From Utricularia gibba (lineage: Eukaryota; Streptophyta; Magnoliopsida; Lamiales; Lentibulariaceae), in the NCBI GenBank assembly GCA_002189035.1, contig CM007991.1:2914001-2978000 (forward strand): a stretch of 64,000 nucleotides of DNA. Direction: 5' to 3'. Under the pieces are notes generated by a model. That model saw only the letters and a list, made by a program, of their open reading frames with translations. It searched no databases and had not been told where the DNA came from. The position numbers and the translations under genes are program-made. How positions within the stretch are numbered: the first letter of the stretch is position 1; every line of letters begins with the position of its first letter. Shown piece after piece: positions 1 to 13,200 of this stretch.

Positions 1-68
1 GTACTTGTGATCATCATCATCAAAGATAACAGGGAACAACAGAAAATGATGAGATCCGTATCATCTTA

Positions 69-483
<415 letters not shown>

Positions 484-547
484 TCTTCCCCGGCTCAACA
501 GTTGTGGCTTCAGCGTCCCGCTGGCAACTGGTAAGCGTAGCATTGCT

Positions 548-555
548 TATTTATA
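548..555 (-). promoter_or_regulatory. TATA box of the OPR gene
   Basis: TATAAATA on the minus strand. It implies transcription from roughly 515-525 and so decides for the ATG at 483 over the in-frame ATG at 543. Confidence 0.6.
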
Positions 556-1039
556 GGGAAGGGAAAATCTGTGGCAATTGAAATAGAGCGGAAGCAATCA
601 ATCGACATCAAGGCGTCAAGGCGACAAATTTTACCCGCAAGCTCATGACCCTATGTCAACTTCTCGTCATTGATGACGTGAGACTGAAGGTAAGTATAAC
701 GAATCCTACTGTTCACCCATTAAATTCCATTCAAAATCTTATAAATGAACACCAACAAAATCCTTGACAAACCAACATAAACAAGATTCTATCTTCAAAC
801 AACATTCTTCGTTCAAAATTCCTAACAAACGAATACGAATGCATTCGAGTAACGAACACGAACACTCCGAAGTATAATTCGTTACCTAACCCTAACTGCA
901 TGGAAGGGTAGGTGAAGACTCTATAGGGGCCTGGGCTCCAGAGTGTTATTATAAAAAGCCCATGCGTGTCTTTATTGGGCGTCATCATTAAATGGGCCTG
1001 GTGGCCATCTAAGGAAATCCAGGCCCATATATTTTGGGC

Positions 1040-1047
1040 TATAAATA
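1040..1047 (+). promoter_or_regulatory. Candidate TATA box for the MADS-box gene
   Basis: TATAAATA at 1040-1047 on the plus strand, just after site II-like GGCCCA repeats. It would place a transcription start near 1070, leaving a long 5' leader before the ATG at 2613. Confidence 0.45.
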
Positions 1048-1085
1048 ACCTGGCCAGGGAAAAGAAGCCCTAGTCAATCAAATTG

Positions 1086-1095
1086 CCAAATTTGG
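1086..1095. promoter_or_regulatory. Perfect palindromic CArG box
   Basis: CCAAATTTGG matches CC(A/T)6GG exactly and is a palindrome. It lies about 45 bp after the candidate TATA box and 1.5 kb before the MADS start codon, where MADS-domain dimers could autoregulate the gene. Confidence 0.55.
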
Positions 1096-2612
1096 GCAAC
1101 AAGCCGAAAACGACGTCGTCCGCCGTATCGAAAGTGGGTTTCGTTTCACACTTGGACCACAGTGGGGGAGGATGGAATGGTTTATGGTACGCAAGGCACT
1201 TCTACGTAAACTCCACCCCAAAGCGTTGTTCTACCTCAGCACGATCTTTCTTTCTACATTGAAACCTGTTGAAAACACGTATGGAAATTAAAAGGGGAAT
1301 CAAGGAGTGCATGTTGGTGATAATTGTGCTATGAATTTGTAGTTTGACATGCACCCCAGCGATAATCTGGTCCACCGTCATTAAAGAGGAGTCTCATTCT
1401 GTGGAGGCTGGAGTGGAATCTTTGAATCAGGTTTCCCCCTTTTACTGTCTAACCAATTGAAGCAAGCGCCATTAGCAAATGCGTACATAACTATTTGATT
1501 CACAGGCCACCCTCAGGATCACAGGATTGTGCGTTCTTTGTCTGTGAACAATGGCAAAAGCACAGTTATTTTTTCACTGTGGTGGCTACAAAAACTCTGC
1601 TACCATCTTCCGAAACCATGCATCACAGAAGAAACCGAAAAGATGTCTGGCAGTGAACTGAAGAAAGCCCTGATGATTTCTTCAACATATTCGATGTGAG
1701 TTTCATCAGATTAGTGTCAATCACTGGACCCAGATCCGTTTTCAGGTGCTGTGTGGTTTGAAAAAGATGAGAGAAGAAAGGAAAAAGGAACCTCACAATA
1801 TTTTCAGAAGAAAAATACAATGAGGAAAAAGGATGATTCTTTTGCTGTTTTAGGGATGGTTTTGTGTGCAGAGATTGCAGTGGTAGACACCCCACTTCTT
1901 CACGTTTGTTACTTATGCGGAAATGGATTTGCCAGCTTCTGTATTTCTCTTTAATTCTTATACAGACAAAGTTATTGGGATGCCCATGTATGTTAGATGG
2001 TAGGCATCATCCCACTTCTTCTGTATTTGTTGGAGAGCCTGAATTAAAAGGGCAACTTAGAAAGGATTGTCAGGAATTGGTGTAGCTTTTGGGAATCTCT
2101 GGTAAATGGCAATATCTGCCCAAGAAGAAGGGTTTCCTTATTTCTGAAGGGGTTTTTTTTCTAGTTTTCTGTTCATGTACCAGTTGGCACTGTTCTTAAT
2201 GCTTTGTTTTCTTCTTCTTCCCAAGACTTGAGCAAGCTTAGGATCGGATTTACAGATCCGATGCAATAGTTTTTTTTTAGTAGTATTAAAGATGCCTTCT
2301 TCCCTCTTTCTTCTTCTGTCCTGAGCTTGGATCCTCATGGAAATGCTTCACTTTCTGGGTTTGTTTAAGGTTTTTTCTACACAAGAGTTGAGCAAAGAGG
2401 GAACAAACTGAAAACACTATGTGGATTGGTCTTATGTTTTTGTCCTCATGGCTTTGAAACGATAGAATCTTTAGGTTATATACACTTCTAGGGTTTTGTT
2501 TTAGCTTGATGAACTGTAGATCTATGGCTTCCAAGTCCAATTAGCCCTAATACATATGCTTTTCTTTCAATCCAAGTTTATGATATCCTGTGCTGATGAC
2601 TAGATTTAGAAG

Positions 2613-4236
2613 ATGGGAAGAGGAAAGATTGAGATCAAGAGGATCGAAAACAACACAAACCGGCAGGTAACCTTTTGCAAGAGAAGAAATGGGCTGCTGA
2701 AGAAAGCTTATGAACTTTCAGTTCTATGCGATGCCGAGGTTGCAGTCATCGTTTTCTCCAACCGGGGTCGACTCTACCAGTTTCCGCTAGACAGTAGGTA
2801 ATCAATCAGCCTTCCGTAGTTCTTGTACGATTCACGCACTTTTGCTAGGCATGCAGCAACCTTTATATGCACTAAATGAGAACTCTTCCGACAAGAAACC
2901 TCTGGTTGGAAATGCCATGATGCGGATCAAAACACCATCCCTCCATATCTATCTGCTGGTTTCAGTGTAGACTGATTAATTATTGTGCTTTGCTTTGCTG
3001 GTTATGCTTCCAACAGTTTCCAATGTCAGCTCTTGTGCTTTCTTAGTGAAAAGTGGTGTACTCCGCATCTCTTTGTTATGCTTCAATTCCCACTTCAGTA
3101 TTTTTCCACTTTCCAACAAGCAGATTGATTATGTTTAAGTGTTTTGAAGCTAAGACTCCAGGGTTTTTCTCTTGTTTTAAATCCTGTTTTGTTTTAAGAA
3201 AGTGTTGAGGACTTTCATTGCATTAGCTGTCCTGGTAGCTCTAGTTTGTACATGTAGATGGATAATATTTGACAAGTCATCACCTTAACGATGCAGAAGT
3301 GTGAAAGAAACAATAGAGAGATACAAGATTAAGAAGAGAGAAGATCAGGAGACTCCTAATGTCCCTCATGAGATCAGAGCTGAAGTAAGATGAATGAGAC
3401 AAGTCATTTGCTTTCTACAGCTGATTCCCATTGCAGTAACATGAACGAATATTCAATTGCTTTCGTATGACATCGCAGCAATATCAGCAGGAATGTAAGA
3501 AGCTTCGTCAGCAGATACAAATGCTTCAAGATGCCAACAGGTAAACAGTCCTAGTTGTTTTAGAATACAATCACATGTGTTATATAGCTTGGTGATGATT
3601 GGAATACAGGCACCTCTTAGGTGAAGGCTTGGGATCACTGAACGTGAAGGAGATGAAGCAACTGGAGTCCAGGCTTGAAAGAGGCATATCGAAGATAAGG
3701 AACAGAAAGGTAATGAAGGTACTGTGTTTCTCGTACAAATGATAGTTTACTCACAAGATGAGCATTCTCGTGCAGCATGAGATGATTCTTGCTGAGACGG
3801 ATGGCTTAGAGAAAAGGGTATCCTCCACGCATCAAACTCTTCTGCAGCCAAGCGTTCAATATTTTGATCTTCGTTTTGTTTCTGCAGGGAGTTCTGTTGG
3901 AGCAAGAGAACGCCTACATGAGAGCAAAGGTTAAAAAATCAACTCCAACCTCACAGCAACATTCAGATCACATCTCTAAGTTATTTCCCTTTGACTCAGA
4001 TACAAGAAAATGAGAGGCTCCAGGAGCTGAGCATGATGCCACCAGGAGCAGAGCTGAGCATGATGCCTGGAGCAGGGCCTGAGCTGAACATGATGATGCC
4101 CAACGGCCAGGAGTTGGCATTGCAGGCTTACTACACTAGACACCTGCTCCAGTTCAATGTGATGGAAGGGGTATCCTCTGAGGCGGATTACATCGTCCAG
4201 AACAAGAAGGATCTTCGTCTCGGGTACGACTACTAG
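2613..4236 (+). CDS. AGAMOUS-clade MIKC MADS-box transcription factor
   Basis: Transcription factor of the AG/STK (class C/D) lineage, which specifies reproductive organs and ovules as MADS tetramers in the nucleus. Exons: 2613-2797, 3297-3384, 3479-3540, 3610-3709, 3776-3817, 3888-3929, 4000-4236. They total 756 bp, 251 residues, with the canonical MIKC exon sizes of 62, 100, 42 and 42 bp. Residues 1-60 are an almost invariant MADS domain ([20 protein letters not shown] start). The I and K domains follow with [12 protein letters not shown] and [20 protein letters not shown]. The tail keeps AG motif I ([14 protein letters not shown]) and a motif II-like KKDLRLG, which leans towards the STK/AGL11 side. 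Oddities: YQFPLDSR in place of the usual YEYANN after the MADS domain, a Met-rich repeat in the tail, and a first coding intron of only 499 bp. Confidence 0.95.
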
Positions 4237-7200
4237 CTGGGTTTTGACAAGATCAGACGGAAGATGAATAAGGGGGTTGGTTGGTTCCAATGTTGCTATC
4301 TATCTATCTATCGAATTACCCGTATTTGCTACAACACACGGCGTTTGCAGTGCAGCATCAAGTTCCTCTTCTTCTTTTCCTTTTTCTGAGAGATGGGGGA
4401 CTCTTTCGTGATTCCTTCCTCTCAGAATCTCCTTCTTCCTCCGACGCTGACACATTGAGAACGTGGAACTATGGATATTATTCATATTTTATTAAAAAAA
4501 TAGGGTCTGGGAGCCACGTGCCAACGCCCGAAACTCCCCACCAAACAAAAACGTTTATAATAAATATTATATGCTTTTTTTGTGGTTATTATTTTTCCTT
4601 ATTTTTTTGTTAAATAAAAACTCAATCTATACAAATTAGTATTTTATTCCAATATAATAATAAAAAACCACACCTTACAAAAATCAATGACATGGGTAAA
4701 ATGTTTAATGCAATTGTTTTTTTCTTTAACCATGGATTGTCAATTTATTATGTAAAAATAAATTTCATATATTTTTTAATTTTTTTAAAATTTATTGAAT
4801 TTAACCCTTACCGGTCTACTTCTTAGGAGTTAAGCATCATTAGCGTTGAGAGATGAATGGCGTTGACTTGACGGTCGTTGCATTGAAGCGTTGGTGTGGG
4901 CGGCCCGCCTGCACCTAATGTTTTAGTTGAACACGTCTCGTGTTTCTACTCCGCGTGCTTGGGAGGAAGGGGCGCGCGTCGTAGGATTGAACGCCCCCGC
5001 CACCCCAGGACCTGTCTATTTAACAATTGGAGGAAGGAGATCATTAGGGATTCTAAATCATGGGCAGCGTAGGAGGAATGGTCGCGCCGGCCCAGGGAAA
5101 GGTGAGGCTGCTGTGCCTCCATGGCTTCCGAACCAGCGGCCAAATCATGAAGAAACAGATTACCCAGAAATGGGCACCAGAGGTGCTGGAGAAGCTGGAT
5201 CTTGTCTTCCCGGATGCTCCCTTTGCGAGCCGTGGCAGATCTGAAGTGGAGGGAATCTTCGATCCTCCTTACTATGAATGGTTCCAGTTCAACAAGGTGC
5301 TGCATGTGGCCTACTTTTTACACAGGCTCCAGAGGTTGAACTCAATAGGGGGTTTTTTTCTTTCCTTTTTGTTTCCAGGAGTTCACGGGGTATGAGAATC
5401 TGGAGGAGTGTTTTGCGTACATCGAAGAGTTGATGATCAAGCATGGCCCCTTTGATGGTCTCATGGGATTTTCTCAGGCATGAATCGTCCATGCGTAAAA
5501 TAACTTGCAGCTGCTTCTCATGGTGCTTATTTGACCTAAGCATTCTGGCTTGTTGCAGGGAGCAATCTTGTCCGCTGCATTACCTGGATTGCAGTCAAAG
5601 GTATGTATGCTTCTTCAACTTGGGTCGGATTTGACCTGCAAACTATGCAAATCATGAAACAAAACGTGTTAGCCACCAATTCCAGAAACAAGCGCCGTTG
5701 TGTCACTTCCCTTCGATCTGCTTGCTGCTTCTCGTGAGTTGAAATCCTTTCACCTTTTAGGGAGTGGCTCTCACTAGAGTGCCCAAGATCAAGGTGGTTG
5801 TGATCATCTCCGGAGCCAAGTTCCGAAGTCCGTCACTGGCTGAAGATGCATATCCTTCCCCAATTGATTGCCCTTCTATTCACTTCCTGGGTATTGCTTT
5901 CCATCCTGGTCTAGAGCAGCAGCTCATAAGGGGGAAAGGGTGTTCATCCTTTTGATTTTGTTAAACAGGGGATCAGGACTTTTTGAAGAATCCTGGAACT
6001 GAACTGCTCAGCTCATACGTGGATCCGGTGGTCATCCATCATCCAAGGGGTCACACTGTGCCAAGATTTGGTAAATCTTACGCTCTCCTCAACTTTCAAG
6101 AATTCCTCAAGTTTAACCATATCTTACCACTTTCAAATCCTCAGATGAGAATGGCTTGAGCAAAACTTTAACTTTCTTTCAAACACTGATTGACAACGCT
6201 GATGGGGATAACCACGAAGCATATCAGACACTGCTTAAGGACGTCCAGGAGGATAAGCAAGAGACATATCAGGCTCTGCTTAAGGACGCCAAGGAGGATA
6301 AGCAGGAAGCATTTTTAAGTAGGATTCCTGCTGCATCCTAGCCCAAGCACGAAATACTGCTTTTACCTGTTCGCAGTTACTGTAGAAATAAGGAACAATA
6401 ATTTAATACAGTAGGGCATCACAACTTTGCAATTTTATGTAACATGCATATCATATGATGAATTTGCGGGAAAGAACACTTGCATCTCTCTACTATTTTA
6501 ATATCCATGGAAACAGTTCTACTCAAAATTTTAGATCGTCAAGCATTTGCAAGAAGGCGACATATATAAATCAGCATCTTTCGAAGATCTTATAGAGTTT
6601 TTCCAGAGAAGCGACCTGAAAATCCAAACTTACAGCTTTCAGTAAAGTTATGGATGTCACCGCCGAGGAATGAAGAAAATGGAAGGGTTACCTTGATAAA
6701 TGTTCCATTTGTGGCCATTGAAGACGGTGGTTTGAGAAAAAGTCTCATGGAGGGGAAGAGGACATGCTGAATTGACCACTCACGCTGGGCCCAAGCATTC
6801 TCAGCCTCGGAAATAAGCTCTTGGTCGAATTCTTTGCTTGCATTCTCTGATTCCCAACATAACAATGTTCAAAGGGACAAAAAGAAGAGATGCCGCACAT
6901 GATTACATTCACGCGTTTATCACTGGCAGCGTACCGGAGCCTTCCGAGTCAATTAGCTTATCAGAACTTCCACCCGGCAGTTTCCTGTAGAACTGCAATC
7001 CAGCGCCTGACGGATTAGGCAACATTGGAGGATGAAAAGCGTAGAAGTTCCCAATAGCAGCAGCAATTGTCTGAAAACACATTTTTTCATCTGCCCAGTT
7101 GACCTTCAGAAAAAAAAAAAAAAACCTCACTTCATACAATTTTATTTTTTGGAAAAACTGCAGCATGGATAAGGGGACATCTAGAACTCACATCATTTCC

Positions 7201-10200
7201 CAAACAAAGAATGAACTCCGGGAGGCGGTCCATATCAGGAGTATATTGATCAAGCACGATGGGTAGCCTGGTTAAGTTACCATTTGGATCGATATGAATA
7301 GCAAAATACTCTTCCAGCATCTGAGCTTTCTGTTTTAGTAGTTCAGTATTCATCTATAAAACATCACGAAGAAACACACAGTCTGTTAAAAAAGCATTTA
7401 TATGTAGAGCCCCTTACCACACATCAACAGTCATGTAATAATGCAGATTTAAGAGCAGGAGTTTTGCATTGGATTTTTTTAGAACAGCTATTACCTCTGA
7501 AATTTTTTCCTTCAGTCCATCATTGTCGTCAGATCCTGGATTTAGATCTTCCTCCTTCAATGCAAGCATAATTAACTCTGGCAGTGGTGCAGCTTCGCTT
7601 AATTGGATTGCACAAAAATGCGCAAAACGCCTAATCACTTGCTGGTACATCAGCTCCTTGCTATCATAGATGCAGAGAGAATAAGGTGATGACAGGATAA
7701 TTACACAGTCAACAAATTAAGTAACCTGAAAAAACTCAGACGGCCACCTTAAATTCACCACATTAGCGAGATAAAGATGTGTCTTATGTTGTAGAAGAGC
7801 AAAAGAGTCATCTGCCATACCAATATATGAGCAGTGCCCTACGATGTCCAGCAACTCTAGGACATAATGACCTAAAAATGTCACACGACAGTTGGGTGAA
7901 AAAATTACAAAAACGCCTTTATTATTCACACCTGAATGGCAGCAGGAATCGATTTCATCAATAAGTTCCTGAATGCTTGTTAGATCAGCGGTTTCCTTGG
8001 GGTTTCTCCTTTGTCTAACTGAAGACCTTGTGTTGTGGAATAAAAGAGTGAGAAATGGGCATGCCAAAAGTCTCTCAACATAATAAATCAACGTAAAAAT
8101 TCATTCAGAAGAACCAAATATTTTTGCTTGTAATTATTTTGAAAGGACAATAACACAAGCCAATCCTTATGTTACACATGTACGGCAATTACCTGACAGC
8201 AGCCAAGTTCAGACCTCCTTGAATTTTGGTAGAGGCAGTACTAGGCAAATAAGCATGAAGTCTTCCTGCCGGGTCCTGAGAATCTGTCCTGACCAGTTTA
8301 TGCACAGGAACTTTCTGAGACTTGGAGCCTACAGAAAGAATCATGTCATAAGGTTAAAGACTCAACCAGCATAGTGTGCATAACAAGTAAAACATGGAGC
8401 ATTATGCACTTCACAAACCAGAAGACAAAGGACAACTGGGAGAACTTCTGCTAGGAGGCACAGATACAGGCGGAGAAAGATCAATCCTCTGCAAAGACAA
8501 GCAATGTTGATGTCAAAGACCAAAACCGAGCTCAAGACGCAGTAAATTCAGATTAATCATCAGTTCGTAAAGAATCGATAACATTTTTTAAACATCAAAA
8601 AAGATCTCAAGTTTTTGGCAGATTCACATCATGGTGGGCGCTTATCAGGTACCTGTTCTTGAAATGCACGGGACTCATTGGAATATCTAAGCTTGGACTC
8701 TATTAGAGACTGTATCTTCTCAACTATAACTTCTTGGTTCAGGAACCTAACCTGTAAAAGTGAAGATAAATGCAATATAATTAGAAAGCGCCTTACTGGT
8801 TTCTAATTTTGGACTGAATTATGTAGGCACCTCTCTCTTTGTCGGGTGCACATTCACATCAATATTCTCTGGAGGCAACTTGATTGACATATAGACAAAA
8901 GGTTTAGAAGCCTTGGGCAACGTTGCAGCATAAACAATCTCAATTGCCCTCTTCAGGGCACTGCACTCAACCAGTCTATCTGAAATGCGAATATTAATTC
9001 CAGAAAAAACTACGAAGGTCCAATGAGCATTAAATTCCAATATATTACCGAAGATCAAGAAGGAAGAAAATCCATACCGTTTATGAACAATATCATACTT
9101 ATCTTCTTCGCAATGTAATTAGAAGTTGATATAAAACCATCCATTTTGAAGTTTAGGCTCGAAGAATCATCGTGCGAAGCTTCTATCTTCATCAGATTCT
9201 GCGCCACTGACGCACCATAGACAGACTTGATTGCCTGAAGCTGGGAAGACGTAGCAACAGATTGAACATCTGGTCTAGCCGCCCCATGCTGTGGGAGAAA
9301 TGGAGTGAATTACAGGAATATCGCAGGCCAAAATAGGGATATTTTTTTACCAAGTGGAAACTCATTTACCTTTCTGCAAGAGAAATTTATGTTTATGTGG
9401 TGAATGGCAAACCTGCATATCAAGTCCACTATCTTTGGATAATCATCAGCAGCATTCTCAAGTGCCTTCTTTCGAGCAGCCATGTTATAGAATAAATTTT
9501 CAATCTACAAAGCACAAGAAAAGCCCATACTAGGTAGTGTAACGCTTAGTCTAGGAGAAAGCATGGCATGAGATGCATACCATTATTTGAGTACCTTTAA
9601 CAGCTGCACATGGTTTTGGTTCATTCTCTAATACACCATCTCGATAGGTGGCCCTAGAATTTTTTTTTTTTTTTGACACATAAAAACTATATTTCATGTT
9701 CATCTGCAGAAACGAAAAGATTCCAAAAAAACACCGAAGTGCTGAAGTTTCCTCAAGGAGACCATGACCTGTGGTTAAAGAAGAATAGAAAGAATTTACG
9801 ACAATCAAGTAACCGCATTAGCACCTGTAACCATGCAAATGCCCCTTGGTAATGGTGGTGACTGTAACGTGACCGACATAAGTCATACTTGCCAACGCCT
9901 CTCCTCTGAATCCCATAGAACTGATACTTTGTAAATCTTCAAATTTAGTTAGCTTAGAAGTCGTATGCCTTTCGCATAGTATGGGCAGATCTTCACGCTA
10001 CACAGCCATTATGACAAAAAATAAATACACAAAAAAAAAAGAGTTCTGGAAGACTGTAGTAGCGAGTAAGGGAAAGGGCAAATACTCGAATTCCGTGACC
10101 ATCGTCGGAAACCTGGATTAGTTTCAGTCCTCCGTCTTTAATCAAGACGGATATGGAGGTGGAATCCGCGTCGATACTGTTCTCGATGAGCTCTTTAACG

Positions 10201-13200
10201 GCAGATACCGGCCGTTGAATGACCTCACCGGCGGCGATCCTGTTCACCACCGCTTCCTCGAGGCGGTGGATTTTTGGCGGATCCCTCGGAATCCTAGGAA
10301 GAAGTTCATCAGTCTCCATTTGGTCAGGGTTTTCATTTCCCACTTCCATACGTTAAACCCTGCGCGGCTGTGAAACTGCGGGTAGCAGAGAATTTCCTCC
10401 GGCAGATTGGCGCGAACGGGTTCCAGAAACATAGTATAGACAAGATATAAATAATATAAAAATGAAATGCCATTTTTCTTTTGAGGAAATAATAATTATT
10501 ACAAAGAGTAATTTTTAGTGCATTGGGTCAATCGAAAAACAATATCCAGAAATTATTACAGTCCTTCCTTCTTGTCCACTGAGTGGAGACTCAGAACTAG
10601 GAGGCAGGAGCCACCTTGTCCATAACAGAAAAAGGAACTAACGCCTTGGATGCAGTTTCAACTTCCTCCCCGATCTGCAAAGAGGGGAACAAGATTCTTT
10701 AACAAGGTTTGCTACTGCAGAAATGATGATGAAGCACAAGGACCCAATGACTTATCTATGGAAAACAGTGAAACATAAAGAGTTTCTCTGGAGTAACATG
10801 AACTGAGCTCAGAAGGGGATGGATTTCATTCACACGAGTCCAAAGACAAATCATAAATTCAAACAACCCAAACAGAAGTTTTTTTTTCCCCGGTGAGGAT
10901 GCATAGACTCTGTAACTTGGCAATGTAGCCCATAAAGTGGAAGAGATACTGATCACCTTAGAAACACAGCGGCTAAGGAGTATTGCCATTCGATTTGGAT
11001 CTAGATCCTCCAAACTTGTGGGAACATTCTGAATAGGCAGAACCAAAGCCGACCCCAGCACCAAAAGCTATGGAAGCCCAACGCGTCACCGGACTTCCTG
11101 CCATGAGAACAGAGTTCATTGATACTAATGAAAAAAATACATCATGTTCTAAATAGAACAAAAGCCATCAACAGTGACTATTATCAACTTCTGTTCAATA
11201 CAATAAGAATCCAATTAAGAATACAAACATCCAATTTTGTACCATATTGTGTTACACATCCAAAGGAATGGTAGCAGTGAAGCCAGCCGATGGAGCAAGA
11301 AAATAAATAGAAAAAACCCAAATCTTCATCCCCATTACAACACCAGTCTCCGAAAGGAACAACAACACCCGAAGAATAATATTATATTTCGCAAGAATAA
11401 CACGATTTCAAATGCACTCACGAAAAATAAGAAGTCCCGTGAAGGCGCCGGCCAACGACGAGTAAACGACGCGACGAGTGCCTAGATCAAGGCAGGCATC
11501 CCACTTCAGGCTCATATCGTAGTCGGCTGGAATATTGGCTTCCTTCTCCTCCACCATTATGCAATTTCTTTATCAAGCACAGCAGCCGATTTTTTGTGAT
11601 TTCACCCCGAGGGTTCCGCGCTTCTTCGTCCCCCCTGTATTTTCCGGGTTCTTCTTCCAATTCTCCGGTGATAAATTCCTCTTATATTTGGGCCTAATTG
11701 GATTTTTTCGGCCCATCTAGCACTAAAACCATTTGCCCAATAAACGGCCCATTAATTACTGCACAAGAATCGTATCATCTAGAGAATAAACTCCACCAGG
11801 CGGCCCCACAACGAACACGTGTACAAGACTGAAGGGGGCCGTGCGTGGGCCCCAAAACATCGATGAACCCCCATGTGCCGCCGCATATCGGGCCGAATCA
11901 GCGACCGGGGTGCCGGCAACATGCTGTGAGCTGACCGGACCTTTCCCGAGTCCCGACAGGTCTCTGGCACCGGCAATAGAAGCCTCTCACATCGTACGCT
12001 GTGTGTTGTAGTAGTGTTCATTTCAAAATTTGAATCCTCCATGTGTGTAAAAATTCCATCTTTTTCACTTCGCTTTCTTGTGGATGCAGTCATTTTCTAC
12101 AATGTTACCAAACATTTATTACCGAGCAAGCGGCAGAGAGAGAGCAAGGGCCACCATTGGCTGACGACATTTTCAAGCAAACAGCAAGAATTTACAGTCT
12201 GTGTCCTGTCGATAACCAAAGCAGCAAGAACTGGGTAATGCCAAAGAATATCTGCGTTGCGTGACGCATTTCATTGTCCGGACTTGGTGACCTTGAACCT
12301 GTAGAGCACCTTCTTCTTCCTGGAACTTTGGTTGTCGAATGTGAGGACAACTTTTCCTGGTTCATTGACCTTGAAGCTCGATCCCATCAGCTGTTCGTTC
12401 GAGCTGATCTTCCGAGGCTTCTGCACGATCCATGTGTAGCTGCCCTCCGCAGTAGGCTCGAATTCGACTCCGTAGCTAACATCCCAGCCGATGACTCTCA
12501 CCTCCCAAACAAGAGTTCCAAGCCCAACCTTCATTACGCAAGCCGTGGCAAGAGCTAATTAGCTTCCGTTACTGATCAAGAATGACTCGTGTTGTTGTTA
12601 CCTCAGTGGCTGGGAATTCCACAGTATGTTTCGAAGTCGGCTTGATTATTTCTTCGGTTGCAGGATCAGCAGGGGAGAATTCTTGATCGCCCATCTTATG
12701 AAGGCCACCGTACTGAACAGGCAGCTGCTCTGGTGCTATGTACCTGCAGAGGGGGGTTATTCGGATTCGGGTTCATAATTGCTCTGCTTCTGTGTAAAAA
12801 AACTCAAAGAAGGCAAGCAGCAGCAGTACTGACTTGAGGAGGGTCTCAAAAGTTCTCGTTGGCCCTGCAAACACAAATTTGCTCTTGGTTCTCAGGGTCA
12901 AGAAAGGGCTGATCAATCTATTGTACGCCACATACCACCAAGGCACGTTGATGAAGATCTTCCCAGAAGAACAAAAGTCGAAAAAATCAGCGGATCACTC
13001 AATATTGATTCAAAAACACGAGCAAGATCAGGGCTTTGTGATACCTGTTTGGCGACGAATTCAGGGTAATTGTCCTGGAGCAACTGAAGGGCCTGATTCG
13101 TAGATTGGCGAAGTTCTTTGTTAAACAACATGAGCCCGGGCGAATTCTTGAGATCAATTATCTGAAGAATAGTGCAAACGCCTCCAGGGTTGAAGTTCAG

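Larger units (their letters stand above)
556..2612. other. Divergent upstream region between OPR and the MADS-box gene, including a likely 5' leader intron
   Basis: No convincing protein gene. It holds several TGGGCC/GGCCCA (site II-like) motifs at about 975-1025, a TATA box at 1040-1047 and a CArG box at 1086-1095. The MADS coding exon is preceded at 2601-2612 by a plausible acceptor (gatttag then aag-ATG). AG-clade genes commonly have a leader intron, so a 5' leader intron, perhaps with a donor near 1430, is inferred. The remainder is AT-rich with T-runs. Confidence 0.5.
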